DNA from: Planctomycetaceae bacterium
GTDB lineage: Bacteria > Planctomycetota > Planctomycetia > Pirellulales > PNKZ01
Assembly (NCBI GenBank): GCA_016793115.1
Contig: JAEUIN010000207.1
Span: 62,001 to 126,000 of the forward strand
Length of the DNA: 64,000 nucleotides
Direction of reading: 5' to 3'
The position numbers and the translations under genes are program-made. Each line of letters starts with the position of its first letter. The stretch's first letter is position 1. The notes beneath the pieces were generated by a model that saw only the letters and a list, made by a program, of their open reading frames with translations, searched no databases and had not been told where the DNA came from. Positions 44,972-54,470 of this stretch are shown piece after piece.

Positions 44972-46180
44972 CTACTTTTCGCCGAGGAAATAGGACATCA
45001 TGCGGTAACCTTCGTCAAAAGCGATCGTTGAAGCAGCCGCTGTGGCTTCGTCGTACGTTTTTGCGGCCCCCGGCGTGATGCCGGTGCCGCAGATCGCCAG
45101 CGGCACGAGGCCGTGGCTATGAGTTTTTGTGCGAATCGGCGTTGGATGATCGGGCGAGACGAGGATGCGGTAGTCGCCGCGTTTCCTCAACGCTTCGTGA
45201 AGGGGGCCCACGATCTTCGAGTCGATTTCCTCCAACGCCTTGATCTTCGCATCGGCGCGACCTTCGTGCGACGCTTCGTCGGTCGCTTCGACATGGACGC
45301 AGATAACGTCGACGTCGTCGATTGCGTCGATCGCATAGCGGCCTTTGGCCGCATAGTCGGTGTCCAAGTAGCCTGTCGCGCCAGGTACCTCGATTCGTTT
45401 CCAGCCGACAAGGGCCGCTAGGCCGCGAAGCAGATCCACCGCCGTGATCATCGCGCCGGTTTTACCATGCAGGTCTTGAAACGACTTCAGCGCGGGAGCG
45501 CGGCCTTGGCCCCACAGCCAAATATTCGTCGCCGGCGGTTTGCCTGCGGCGCGGCGCTCTTTATTCACCGGGTGGTCGGCGAACAGTGCGACGCTCTCGC
45601 TCATGAGATCGACAAGCATCGTGCCGCCCGGCCCGCGCGGATAGTCGTCGAGGACGGACTTGTCGGTAAGATCGTGCGGTGGAGTGGCTCGCGTGTCGTT
45701 CGAAAACGGAGCCGTCTCTCCGTCGCCCGGGCGCACGATAAGCAGATTGCGGTAGCTCACGCCCGGCACGAATTGCATTCCCGGACGTGCAAGCTTTTCC
45801 TGCGCCGTGGTCAGCAAACGCGTGGCTTCCTCGGTCGAGATATGTCCGGCCGTGAAGCTTTTCATCGTCTGGTCTTCGATGGTGACCAGATTGCACCGCA
45901 CGGCCCAATCGCTAGCCTTGAGCGGAATGCCTTGAGCGGCCGCTTCCAACGGAGCCCGGCCGGTGAAGTGCTCAAGCGGGTTGTAGCCGAGTAGGCTCAG
46001 ATTGGCGACGTCGCTGCCGGCGGGCAGCGAAAGCGGTACGTTGTTGGCCCGTCCGACGATACCCGCGGCGACGATGGCGTCCATGTAGGGAATCTTCGCC
46101 GCTTGCAACGGCGTACGCCCGCCGAGCGAATCTTGCGGTTCATCGGCGCAACCGTCGGGAATGATGATGGCGTATTTCAT
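44972..46180 (-). CDS. apgM-like phosphoglycerate-mutase family protein, probable homoserine kinase
   Basis: A 402-residue metalloenzyme of the cofactor-independent phosphoglycerate mutase (archaeal type) group in the alkaline phosphatase fold. Seen: the N-terminal IIPDGCADEP metal-binding Asp, VANLSLLGYNP, and the late VEATDEASHEG and VSPDHPTPIRTKTHSH metal ligands. A subgroup (TIGR02535) is a proposed homoserine kinase because its genes sit with aspartate-pathway genes. Here it lies between homoserine dehydrogenase (140 bases upstream) and aspartate kinase (58 bases downstream), and no ThrB-type GHMP kinase is in the window. Both activities are possible; context favours homoserine phosphorylation. 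Confidence 0.85.
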   Translation of the reverse strand: MKYAIIIPDGCADEPQDSLGGRTPLQAAKIPYMDAIVAAGIVGRANNVPLSLPAGSDVANLSLLGYNPLEHFTGRAPLEAAAQGIPLKASDWAVRCNLVTIEDQTMKSFTAGHISTEEATRLLTTAQEKLARPGMQFVPGVSYRNLLIVRPGDGETAPFSNDTRATPPHDLTDKSVLDDYPRGPGGTMLVDLMSESVALFADHPVNKERRAAGKPPATNIWLWGQGRAPALKSFQDLHGKTGAMITAVDLLRGLAALVGWKRIEVPGATGYLDTDYAAKGRYAIDAIDDVDVICVHVEATDEASHEGRADAKIKALEEIDSKIVGPLHEALRKRGDYRILVSPDHPTPIRTKTHSHGLVPLAICGTGITPGAAKTYDEATAAASTIAFDEGYRMMSYFLGEK

Positions 46181-46320
46181 GAGTCGTAATTCCGATTTGG
46201 GAGGGAGCCGCAGGCACGCGGTTGAACGCGGAAAGCTTCAGCAGCAGTTTTAGTTCGAGCCGCGGCGTTTCCTATCCGCATCTATGTCGATCTGTGTTCA
46301 TCGTGGTTCGTTACTCGACG

Positions 46321-47619
46321 CTAGCCGCGGATCGGCATGCGAACGCTGCCGGGGCGCACGCACTTAAGACGAACGAGTTCTTCCATCGCCTTGCTCGTCG
46401 CTCCTTCGGTCGTTTGATGCGTGATGATCACGAGCGGCACGACGCCGGTGGTTCCGTCATGACTTTCGTGTTGAATGACCGACGCAATCGAAATGCCGAG
46501 CCGTCCAAGCACGCCGGTGATTTCGGCCATGACGCCGGGCCGATCTTCAACGTGGAACCGCATGTAGAATCGGCCGGTCGACGTCTTGAAATCCAAGGGA
46601 GCGACGCGAGCCTCGCGCTTCGACCAAAGCTCCAGCGTGCGGAACGTGATGCCCGTGCGACCGACGACCGTGTCGATTAGGTCGGCGACGACGGCGGAAG
46701 CCGTCGGCATCTGACCGGCTCCGAGTCCATGGAAGAACAGCGGTCCGACGGCGTCGCCGACGACGCTCACGGCGTTAAAGGCCCCGCGAACTTCAGCTAA
46801 CGGGGTGCCCGCTTTAACGAGGGTCGGCGACACGTGCATTTCAAGTTCTTCGCCGACGAGTTGTGCCACCGCGAGCAACTTAATGCGGTAGCCGAGATTT
46901 TGCGCGTAGTCGATGTCTTCGCGCTCTAGTTTGTCGATGCCGACGCGCGGGATGTCGCTCCAGTGTACGCGGCTACCGAACGCCAAGTGCGCTAGAATGG
47001 CCAGCTTCTGAGCGGTGTCGCTGCCGTCGACGTCAAGCGTCGGATCGGCCTCGGCATAGCCGAGCTCTTGGGCTTCCGCGAGCGCCGCGGCGTAGTCGGC
47101 CCCCTGTTCGGCCATTTGCGTGAGGATGTAGTTGCAGGTGCCGTTAAGAATTCCCGTCAGCGATTCGACCTGATTGGCCGAGAGGCATTGACTTATGTTC
47201 GCAATAATAGGAATTCCGCCGGCGACGGACGCTTCGAACGCAATCGAGCGTCCAAGTTCACGAGCGCGATCAAAGAGTTCCGGTCCATGTTCGGCGAGCA
47301 ACGCCTTATTGGCCGTCACCACGTCTTTGCCGCTTTCGAGTAGCTTGAGCATGATCGTGCGCGCCGGCTCCAGCCCGCCGACGAGATGCGCGACCGCTTT
47401 GATTTGCGGATTTTTTGTAATTCGCGTGAGATCGTCGGACACGACGCCTGCGGGCAATGCGCAATCGCGAGCCTTGTTCATATCGCGAACGACGACTTCT
47501 TCGACCCACAACGTCCGACCGGCATGACGCGCGGTTCGGTCGCCGTGGTCGAGCAGTAATTTGGCCACGCCCGATCCGACGGTGCCCAAGCCGACGATGC
47601 CGATTTTGGTCTTTTCCAT
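46321..47619 (-). CDS. hom: Homoserine dehydrogenase
   Basis: A 432-residue enzyme that reduces aspartate semialdehyde to homoserine. The start at 47619 fits MEKTKIGIVGLGTVGSGV; a longer frame upstream adds 19 unlikely residues. Seen: the NAD(P) loop GLGTVGSG, TANKALLAEHG, the catalytic-site stretch GILNGTCNYILTQM, EADPTLDVDGSDTAQKL, and a C-terminal ACT domain (about 350-432, FHVEDRPGVMAEITGVLG) for feedback inhibition by threonine. First gene of the aspartate-pathway operon. Confidence 0.96.
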   Translation of the reverse strand: MEKTKIGIVGLGTVGSGVAKLLLDHGDRTARHAGRTLWVEEVVVRDMNKARDCALPAGVVSDDLTRITKNPQIKAVAHLVGGLEPARTIMLKLLESGKDVVTANKALLAEHGPELFDRARELGRSIAFEASVAGGIPIIANISQCLSANQVESLTGILNGTCNYILTQMAEQGADYAAALAEAQELGYAEADPTLDVDGSDTAQKLAILAHLAFGSRVHWSDIPRVGIDKLEREDIDYAQNLGYRIKLLAVAQLVGEELEMHVSPTLVKAGTPLAEVRGAFNAVSVVGDAVGPLFFHGLGAGQMPTASAVVADLIDTVVGRTGITFRTLELWSKREARVAPLDFKTSTGRFYMRFHVEDRPGVMAEITGVLGRLGISIASVIQHESHDGTTGVVPLVIITHQTTEGATSKAMEELVRLKCVRPGSVRMPIRG

Positions 47620-47793
47620 GTGGGGCTGAGGCGCAGAGCGACGTGCGAATGCGGCGGACGAAGTGTAATCCGTCAAATGTAGAGGTGTCCGCCGGCGTTC
47701 GTCAACCGGGAGGCAGCGTCCACCAACGTCGCAAGCGAACCTCGTCGGCTTGACCCCTGTCGAACGATTTGTAGACTGGTGGTTTGCCTTCGC

Positions 47794-47867
47794 GGCGGGG
47801 TAGCTCAGTTGGTTAGAGTACCGGATTCATAATCCGGCTGTCACGGGTTCGAGTCCCGTCCCCGCTA
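47794..47867 (+). tRNA. tRNA-Met (anticodon CAT), elongator type
   Basis: A complete 74-base cloverleaf: acceptor stem GGCGGGG/CCCCGCT (first pair G-U), D-loop AGCTCAGTTGGTTAGAGT, anticodon loop ATTCATAAT, T-loop GGGTTCGAGTCCC, discriminator A; CCA not encoded. The sequence resembles elongator tRNA-Met; a lysidine-modified tRNA-Ile with CAT is possible but less likely. Initiator is excluded by the D-stem and G-U first pair. Confidence 0.93.
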
Positions 47868-47875
47868 CTTCAATA

Positions 47876-47899
47876 AAGCCTCGCGTCAGCGGGGCTTTT
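47876..47899 (+). terminator. Intrinsic terminator after tRNA-Met
   Basis: Nine-base stem AAGCCTCGC (47876-47884) with GCGGGGCTT (47889-47897), including a T-G pair, four-base loop and TTTT. It begins eight bases beyond the tRNA. Confidence 0.82.
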
Positions 47900-47927
47900 G
47901 GTCTTTAAGAAGTCCGCCGTTGTTCGC

Positions 47928-48929
47928 CTAGAGCGTCCAGACCAAAAGTTTGTTGTGTCCTGCGGCGTATATCTTGTCCCCCGTTTCGTTGATTGCCAAA
48001 CCGTGTACATGCATCGGAGCGGCATCTTGGAATAGGACTTTGCCGGCCGAAAGATCGAAAAAGGCGATGAGTCCCGCCGTTCCGCCGCCCGCGCCGACGA
48101 CCCACTTGCCGTCGGGAGCGAATGCGAGCGCTTCCAGCAAGCCTTTGTGTTTTCCGTCGGTCGATAGGACGAGCTTCGACTTGCCCGACTGCCAATCGAA
48201 GGCTTCCAGGCGAGCAGGAGCGTCTAAATGGTCGATGTTGCCGATTTTGCCCGTACCGCCGACGCACAGCGTAGTGCCGTCGGGTGAAAAAGCCAGCGAG
48301 CGAATGCCTCCGATTGAATGGCGGCGTTGAACCGGATCCCAGGTATACATGCCCGACGCATCGAGCTTGGCAAGTTGTTTGCCGTCGGCAACGTTCCAAA
48401 CGCAGACTCGTCCTGTTTTGTCGCCCGTCGCGACGAGCCTGCCGTCGGTTGAGAAACAGACGGCATACAGCATCGACACAAAATGCGTCGGCGTAAGTGG
48501 TTCGTGACCGACGAGGGCACGGACGAGTTTCCCGGAAGCCGCATCCCAAAGCTTGCACGCCATGTCGTCGCCGACGCTCGCGATAAGTCGCCCGTCGGGG
48601 GAAGCGACGACCATACGAATTCGCTTTTCGTGTGCGGCGACGGAGCGCACGGCTTGATGCGACTGTACGTCCCACCAGTTCAATCGACAGTCGTAGCCGC
48701 CGGTGACAAGTTGGTCCTCGCCGGCCAGCGCGACGCCGGTCACGTAGCTTTTGTGTTCGCCGATCGCCTGCGGCTCCAGCTTTGCCGACGCGAAGTCGAC
48801 GTCGTACACCTTGAAATCGCTGGATCCGACATAGACTCGCTCGCCGCCCTTGCGCCGGGCAAGCCCGAACAAGATGTCTTGTCGTCCGAGGTCTTTTGCG
48901 ACTTTTAGCTTAGTGGGATCCGCAGCCAT
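47928..48929 (-). CDS. WD40-repeat beta-propeller protein
   Basis: A 333-residue protein of about seven WD40 repeats, seen as repeating SPDGRLIASVGDD and VWNVADGK, GH...DxxVxxWD patterns. It lacks a clear signal peptide. In planctomycetes such genes commonly follow DUF1549/DUF1553 and DUF1501 genes, as here, 71 bases after the DUF1501 gene. Likely a protein-interaction scaffold for that system. A second, longer open frame overlapping its end is a shadow. Confidence 0.88.
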   Translation of the reverse strand: MAADPTKLKVAKDLGRQDILFGLARRKGGERVYVGSSDFKVYDVDFASAKLEPQAIGEHKSYVTGVALAGEDQLVTGGYDCRLNWWDVQSHQAVRSVAAHEKRIRMVVASPDGRLIASVGDDMACKLWDAASGKLVRALVGHEPLTPTHFVSMLYAVCFSTDGRLVATGDKTGRVCVWNVADGKQLAKLDASGMYTWDPVQRRHSIGGIRSLAFSPDGTTLCVGGTGKIGNIDHLDAPARLEAFDWQSGKSKLVLSTDGKHKGLLEALAFAPDGKWVVGAGGGTAGLIAFFDLSAGKVLFQDAAPMHVHGLAINETGDKIYAAGHNKLLVWTL

Positions 48930-49000
48930 AACGTTACTCGCTCAAACTTGGAATCCGGACGACGGCAGCGCGAATGCCGGGTGCGCGCAGTTCGGCGGCT

Positions 49001-50284
49001 CTAGGCCAGGATGTCGCCCACCGGACCGGCAAAACCGTCGACGATGGGAATCGGCCGCGGACCGACGTGATATTCCTTGGTGACGTCGATGCCGAGCGCT
49101 TCATAGATCGTGGCGAACAGTCCCGCCGCGCTCACCTCGCCGTCCTTCACGGTTTGGCCGTCATCGTCGGTCTTGCCGTAGACTGCGCCGCCGTGAATGC
49201 CGCAGCCGCTGAGGCTACAACTCCAAGCGGCGGCGAAGTGGTCGCGTCCAAGCGAGGCGTTGATGCGCGGCGTTCGTCCAAATTCGCTAAGCGTCACGAC
49301 AAGCGTGTTTTCCAACAAGCCGCGCTCGGAAAGATCGTCGAGCAAAGTCGACATCACGTGGTCGAGTTCGGTGACGAGTTCCAGATGTGTCTCGAAATTC
49401 TCGCCGTGACTGTCCCACCAACCGCGGCCCACCTTGACGAACGGCACACCGGCTTCGACGAGACGCCGTGCGACGAGCGCCTGTTGCCCGAATTGCGTCG
49501 GTCCGTAGCGGTCTCGCATCTTTTGAGATTCTTGTTCGACGTCGAACAACTTCTCGCTCGACATCAAGCCGTGCACGCGCGCGTACGCCTGGTTGTGGCT
49601 GCCGACGGCGGCGCTGTCGCGGCCGGCCGCGAAGCGTTTGCTCATCAACTCCCGTAAGTCCGCGCGCCGGCGATGATCGACTTCGGTGAGTTCCGGAAGG
49701 CGCTGCAGATTGTCGGGCTTCGATTTGTCGGTCAAAAACATGGGCAGATAACGGGCGCCCAGAAAGCCGGATTGGCCCACGGCGCTACCGCGCCCCTCGG
49801 TCTGGGCATAGAACGAGACGTAGTCGGGCACCAACGTGTCGGCCTGACCTAACTCACGGGCGATGACCGCTCCCAGGTCCGGGTAGCGCACGCTGGGCTC
49901 GTCACGACGTCCGAGGCTCATCAACGTCGCGCCGCCGCCGTGGTCCGCAATCTTCGTATTGAGCGAGCGGATGATCGCCGTATTCTTAGCCAGCCGCGCG
50001 GCCATCTTCGGCATGAGTTCGGAAAAATGCACTCCGGGTACCGATGTCGGAATCGAACGATAGGGTCCGCCTGTGGAACGTCCGGGCTTCGGATCGAACG
50101 TTTCCAGTTGACTAGCCCCGCCCGCCAACCAAAGGAGGATCACGCTCTTTCGCCGCTTCTTCATTTCCGCCGCATGGGTGCGGCGACGAAGCACGTCGAG
50201 ACCGGTCATGTCGGCCGCGGCGAAAGCGGAAGCGGCGGCTGATGACGCCAGGAACCCGCGACGACTGAAGGAGGAGTTGTGCAT
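49001..50284 (-). CDS. DUF1501 family protein with Tat-type signal
   Basis: A 427-residue exported protein of the DUF1501 family, an alkaline-phosphatase/sulfatase-like fold common in planctomycetes. Seen: SRRGFLASSAAASAF (about 8-20, twin-arginine), LLWLAGGASQLETFDPK, VTLSEFGRTPRIN and DHFAAAWSCSLSGCGI, which are typical blocks. It lies 26 bases after the DUF1549/DUF1553 gene and before the WD40 gene, forming one operon. The function of the family is not established. Confidence 0.92.
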   Translation of the reverse strand: MHNSSFSRRGFLASSAAASAFAAADMTGLDVLRRRTHAAEMKKRRKSVILLWLAGGASQLETFDPKPGRSTGGPYRSIPTSVPGVHFSELMPKMAARLAKNTAIIRSLNTKIADHGGGATLMSLGRRDEPSVRYPDLGAVIARELGQADTLVPDYVSFYAQTEGRGSAVGQSGFLGARYLPMFLTDKSKPDNLQRLPELTEVDHRRRADLRELMSKRFAAGRDSAAVGSHNQAYARVHGLMSSEKLFDVEQESQKMRDRYGPTQFGQQALVARRLVEAGVPFVKVGRGWWDSHGENFETHLELVTELDHVMSTLLDDLSERGLLENTLVVTLSEFGRTPRINASLGRDHFAAAWSCSLSGCGIHGGAVYGKTDDDGQTVKDGEVSAAGLFATIYEALGIDVTKEYHVGPRPIPIVDGFAGPVGDILA

Positions 50285-50310
50285 CGATGCGTCTCGTGCA
50301 TGGGCGCTGG

Positions 50311-51999
50311 TCAGTAATTAAAGCGGAATTCGCTGCTTGTGAGCAACGACCATACGACTTGTCGCGCGGCATCAAGCGGCCGGCTTTTGCGGTCGGTGAG
50401 GTAATCAGTGAGCAGTTTTAGCTCGTCCACATGGGCGGACCGGCCAAGAACTGTCGAAACGCCGACGCTCGCTTGCTCAGCGGGAGTTTTGAGTTGCTTC
50501 ATCCGTCCCACGAGGCGATCACCCGCGTCGGAGAGAAATTCGCTTGCGATCCGCGCGTCGTTGGTCAACAGCAGCGATTCGCCGACACCGACCTGGAAGT
50601 TATCGGTGAGCGGCGCAAACGAAGCCGCCCACCCTCGCGACGACGCTGCTAAGCTGTTCGCTCGCTGCATTCGCGTCGTTTCATCCGGCAACTTCCCCCA
50701 CAGCTCCGGGTCGGCTGTGGCAATCCGCAACGAGGCGGCGTATTGGTGAGGACTTAACGGTCGGACCTGTCCAACGGCAAAAAATTCCGGCGCGGGACGT
50801 TCGCCGGCGGTCCACCGGCTATCGCGGCCATAGGCCTTGCTGAGCACGAGGCCTCGGATTAGCCGCGAGAGATCAAAATCATGCTCTGCGGTATCACGTG
50901 CGAGCCATGCCAAGAGTTCGGGATGACTTGGCGGATTCGCCGAGTGCATTTGATCGACCGGCATGACGAGCCCGTGGCCGAACAGTCGAGCCCAAATTCG
51001 ATTGACAATCGAGCGGGCGAAGAAATCTCGCTGAGTTTTGCTGAGCGCCGTATCGACGAGCATTTGGCGTCGGCTGTAGCTCGGTTTCGGCGGTGCCTGC
51101 TTCTTGTCGGCAAGAGTTTTGAGAATCTCTTGCTCGGCCTTCTTGGCTTTGTTGTCGGGCTCGTCGCGTTGAGGTTCTTTCACCGTGAACCCGGTGAGGA
51201 ACATGAGTTTGGCTTTGCGCTGCTCTCCGGCGGGCGTCAGGTAGGTCACGAGGCCGTAGTCGCGCTCGCCGACATAGCCGCCGTTCTCGAACGTTCGCCC
51301 GAGAAACGACTTCAGTCCGTAGAAGTGGTCCTGCTTCCAATCTTTGGCCAACGGGTGATCGTGGCACTGTGCGCAGCTGATGTTGACCCCGAAAAACAAA
51401 CTACTGACGTCGTTCGTTAGACGATCGTGGTCCTTCATCCGAGGCTTGAGGAACTCGACCGCGTGTTTCGCCGTGATATTCTTTTCCGCGGCGGCGGCGC
51501 CTTCCGCCAAAATCAGTTCGCGGAACATGCGATCCCAGCCGCGACGTTCGCGGAACGCTTCGGCCAGATAAGGCCGTAAGTTTCCCTTTCCTTCCATCAG
51601 CAGCCAGTCGAACTCGTTCACTTGATGGTCAATGAAAGCTTCAGAGCCGATCAGCCGATCGACGGTTTGCTCCAACCTACCGGGGTCTTTCGAGCTCAAG
51701 AATTCTTGAACTTCCCAAGGAGTCGGCACTCGGCCCGCCAGGTCGAGCGTAATCCGCCGCAGCAAGTTCGCGTCGTCGGCTTGAGGGGCCGGCGTCAGCT
51801 TTGCGGCCGCGAGGCGTTGACCGATGTAGTCGTCGACCACGTCGGAGATGGGTTTCTCGGCGGGCTGAAGGCCGACGGATGCGACCGTCGGCGGCGGAGC
51901 CGCCGTCGAGGCGGCGTTGTTGTTGGCCTTCGCGGATCGCGAAACGAAGAGCACGACGGCGACGGCCACAAAGCGACGAATCGCATCATTGTTGCGCAT
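50311..51999 (-). CDS. DUF1549/DUF1553 family secreted protein with a CxxCH motif
   Basis: A 562-residue protein from the Met at 51999; a longer frame upstream is Pro/Val-rich and lacks homology, and a signal peptide (VAVAVVLFVSRSAKA) begins here. Seen: DUF1549 (about 45-250) with RRITLDLAGRVPTP and the CAQCHDHP segment (C209, C212, H213), which has the CxxCH spacing of a c-type haem site, and DUF1553 (about 315-545) with NRIWARLFGHGLV. These proteins occur in large numbers in planctomycetes beside DUF1501 genes. The CxxCH suggests covalent haem, but no haem has been shown for this protein. Confidence 0.92.
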   Translation of the reverse strand: MRNNDAIRRFVAVAVVLFVSRSAKANNNAASTAAPPPTVASVGLQPAEKPISDVVDDYIGQRLAAAKLTPAPQADDANLLRRITLDLAGRVPTPWEVQEFLSSKDPGRLEQTVDRLIGSEAFIDHQVNEFDWLLMEGKGNLRPYLAEAFRERRGWDRMFRELILAEGAAAAEKNITAKHAVEFLKPRMKDHDRLTNDVSSLFFGVNISCAQCHDHPLAKDWKQDHFYGLKSFLGRTFENGGYVGERDYGLVTYLTPAGEQRKAKLMFLTGFTVKEPQRDEPDNKAKKAEQEILKTLADKKQAPPKPSYSRRQMLVDTALSKTQRDFFARSIVNRIWARLFGHGLVMPVDQMHSANPPSHPELLAWLARDTAEHDFDLSRLIRGLVLSKAYGRDSRWTAGERPAPEFFAVGQVRPLSPHQYAASLRIATADPELWGKLPDETTRMQRANSLAASSRGWAASFAPLTDNFQVGVGESLLLTNDARIASEFLSDAGDRLVGRMKQLKTPAEQASVGVSTVLGRSAHVDELKLLTDYLTDRKSRPLDAARQVVWSLLTSSEFRFNY

Positions 52000-52449
52000 A
52001 GCACGGCGAAAATTTGAGATTTTCGGGGAAGGGCCGACGACACACGGCGGGCGTCCAAGCGGCGGGACGACTCGGGAGACGGCGAGTTTCAAAGGCAGGC
52101 AGGGAACGGGCAAGCAGGCGGGCGCGACAACCAGGTGGGACAAACGCTGTCATCTTAATTATTTCGCGCCGGAGAAGCCAGAGACTTTTAATGACTCCAG
52201 CTCCGTTAGGCGGCCCTTATTCATCGCTGCGCGGCGTATCATCGTCATCGCGATGAAGCCGCGGCCGAGGGTGCCATGGACGCTCCCGGTTTATTCTTCG
52301 CGCAGGACGCAAATAGTTCGGCAATAATGGATTCGCCGCCGACGGCGGTCGCGAACGACGGCGATGCAAGGGCGATAAAGCGAGAGTTTCCGCCTAGTTT
52401 GCCGCCGTCGGCCCCGCTTGAGGAGTAAGCCGGCAGTTGTCACGTACCA
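52000..52449. other. Divergent intergenic region before the conserved membrane protein
   Basis: About 450 bases separating the DUF1549/1553 gene from the next plus-strand gene. It holds two promoters by position but I see no clear motif, repeat or gene in it. Confidence 0.5.
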
Positions 52450-53049
52450 ATGGACATGGGCATGAACGAACGCATCCACAATCTCGTCCGGCAGATCACG
52501 GCATTAGAAGACGAGTTGCGCGAAGCGTTGCAAGTTCAGGAAGTTCAAGTGCTCTATCGTATAAAAGGGACGAAAGTCACCTTTGAGAAGCGAATTCGCG
52601 AACTGCACCGTCGCTTGAAGATGGGGATTGTAGCTTGGCTGTTGAACTCCCGACCGCAGAACGTCGTTTCCGCTCCGTTCATCTATTCGATGATCGTGCC
52701 GTTTGTGCTGCTCGATCTCTGGCTGACGATGTATCACGCGATTTGTTTTCCTCTCTACGGTATCCCGAAAGTCAAGCGGTCGGCGTACATCGCCGTCGAC
52801 CGGCAGCATCTCGCATATCTCAATTCGATAGAAAAGCTCAATTGTATGTATTGCGGATACGTCAACGGCTTATTGGCGTATGCGCGCGAGATCACGTCAC
52901 GCACGGAGCAGTATTGGTGCCCGATCAAACATGCTCGCAAGTTGCTCGGCCTTCATCCGCGTTGTGAGCGATTTTTAGAATACGGCGATTCGCGCGATTA
53001 TCATGCGCGGCTTAATCAGTTTCGAGCCGCCTTGCGCGACGAGAAATAG
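52450..53049 (+). CDS. Conserved membrane protein with CxxC motif (199 aa)
   Basis: A coiled-coil N-terminus (about 10-55), hydrophobic segments (about 58-66 and 75-103) and a C-terminal part with C132-xx-C135 (NCMYCGYVNGL), C157 and C172. The WCPIKHARK block is distinctive. I recall this arrangement in unnamed proteins of many proteobacteria. The cysteines could bind a metal. It is followed 26 bases later by the Tat-exported propeller gene, probably on the same transcript. Confidence 0.72.
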   Translation: MDMGMNERIHNLVRQITALEDELREALQVQEVQVLYRIKGTKVTFEKRIRELHRRLKMGIVAWLLNSRPQNVVSAPFIYSMIVPFVLLDLWLTMYHAICFPLYGIPKVKRSAYIAVDRQHLAYLNSIEKLNCMYCGYVNGLLAYAREITSRTEQYWCPIKHARKLLGLHPRCERFLEYGDSRDYHARLNQFRAALRDEK

Positions 53050-53075
53050 CGGCGAGCTAACCCGAGATTGACGAC

Positions 53076-54341
53076 ATGAGTATTTCCTCACGAACTTCGC
53101 GCCGAAACTTTCTCTCGACCGGACTGGCGGGAATCTCGCTCGGCGGGGTGGTCGCATCGGGGCAAGTCGAGTCGCGCTCGCAGTTTCTGCCGACTCGCAT
53201 GATCACCCAGGGAAACGGCTTTCACTGGTTCGGCTACTACGACAAACTCCAATTCTCGCCCGACAATCGCTTCGTGCTCTGCAACCGAGTTCGTTTCGAG
53301 CACCGTTCGCCGACCGCCGAAGATGAAATCGAAGTCGGCATGATCGACCTCAACGACAAAGATCGCTGGATCCCGCTCGGTCGTTCGGTCGCATGGAATT
53401 GGCAGCAAGGCTGTATGTTGCAATGGATTCCCGGCGGACAATTCAAAGTGATTTGGAATGATCGCGAAGGCGATCGCTTTGTAAGCCACATTCTTGACGT
53501 CAACACCAACGAAAAGCGAACGATTCCCACCCCAATCTATGCGCTGAGCCCCAACGGTAGGGAAGGCGTGTCGTGCGATTTTGCTCGAGTGGCCGATTGT
53601 CGACCCGGCTACGGTTATGCAGGGATTCGGGATGCATATTTCGAGCAAATGGCCCCGCGAGAAACCGGTATTACACGCGTGAGCCTTGAGACGGGCGCCG
53701 CGCAGTTGATTATTTCGCATCGAACTCTCGCGGAGACCGGCGAGGTCATTCGCAACGCTCCGACCTCAAAGCATCACGCCTATCACTTGCTTTGCTCCCC
53801 CGACGGGAAGCGATTTATTTTATTGCACCGCTGGACGCAACCGGAAGGAGGCCACCTGACCCGCTTAATCACCGCGGCGATGGACGGCACCGATTTACGG
53901 ATCGTGATTCCCAACGGCTACGCATCACACTTTATCTGGCGCGATGCGAATCATATTCTGTCGCAAGCGAAAGATTGGCTGGGCGTGAGCGATTGGGGCA
54001 ATTTCCTCTTTGAAGATAAAGCTGGCGGAATAATCGGCGAGCTCGGCCACGGCGTTCTTGATCGCGGCGGACATTTCACCTATTTGCGCAATAATGAATG
54101 GATCCTAAGCGACACGTACCCTAAGGGAGCGGACCGATTTCAAATCCCGCATCTCTATCACATCAAATCGAATCGACGGATTGATCTGGGGCACTTTCAC
54201 TCACCGCCGGAGTACAAGGGAGAATGGCGTGTCGACACCCACCCACGACTCAGTCGTGACGAGCGGTTCGTTTGTATCGACTCTCCCCACGGCGGCCGCG
54301 GACGTCAGCTTTATTTGATCGACATTAGCGGCGTGAGCTAG
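53076..54341 (+). CDS. Tat-exported beta-propeller-like protein
   Basis: A 421-residue protein with a twin-arginine signal (RRNFLS, residues 9-14, then a Gly/Ala-rich hydrophobic run). The body shows propeller-type repeats: GYYDKLQFSPDNRFVLCNR, HHAYHLLCSPDGKRFILLHRW, HPRLSRDERFVCIDSPHGG. The last block is like the ligand-binding end of oligogalacturonate-lyase-like propellers, so a carbohydrate link is possible but unproved. It follows the CxxC membrane-protein gene and runs towards ligD, which is convergent. Confidence 0.75.
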   Translation: MSISSRTSRRNFLSTGLAGISLGGVVASGQVESRSQFLPTRMITQGNGFHWFGYYDKLQFSPDNRFVLCNRVRFEHRSPTAEDEIEVGMIDLNDKDRWIPLGRSVAWNWQQGCMLQWIPGGQFKVIWNDREGDRFVSHILDVNTNEKRTIPTPIYALSPNGREGVSCDFARVADCRPGYGYAGIRDAYFEQMAPRETGITRVSLETGAAQLIISHRTLAETGEVIRNAPTSKHHAYHLLCSPDGKRFILLHRWTQPEGGHLTRLITAAMDGTDLRIVIPNGYASHFIWRDANHILSQAKDWLGVSDWGNFLFEDKAGGIIGELGHGVLDRGGHFTYLRNNEWILSDTYPKGADRFQIPHLYHIKSNRRIDLGHFHSPPEYKGEWRVDTHPRLSRDERFVCIDSPHGGRGRQLYLIDISGVS

Positions 54342-54470
54342 AGCGGGCCGGCATTTGCCGGTCGGCCGATGAGATCGGTGCGGCGTCTAACTTACCGCCG
54401 CTTGAAGCGGGAGCGCAATCGCCGGCCCATTCCGGCTTTGTGATGTCCGTGTGCAATGGGCTCGAGATCG

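Noticed and set aside
47905..48675. A second minus-strand frame over the WD40 gene.
   Set aside because: Arg-rich and out of frame; the WD40 frame has clear repeats.
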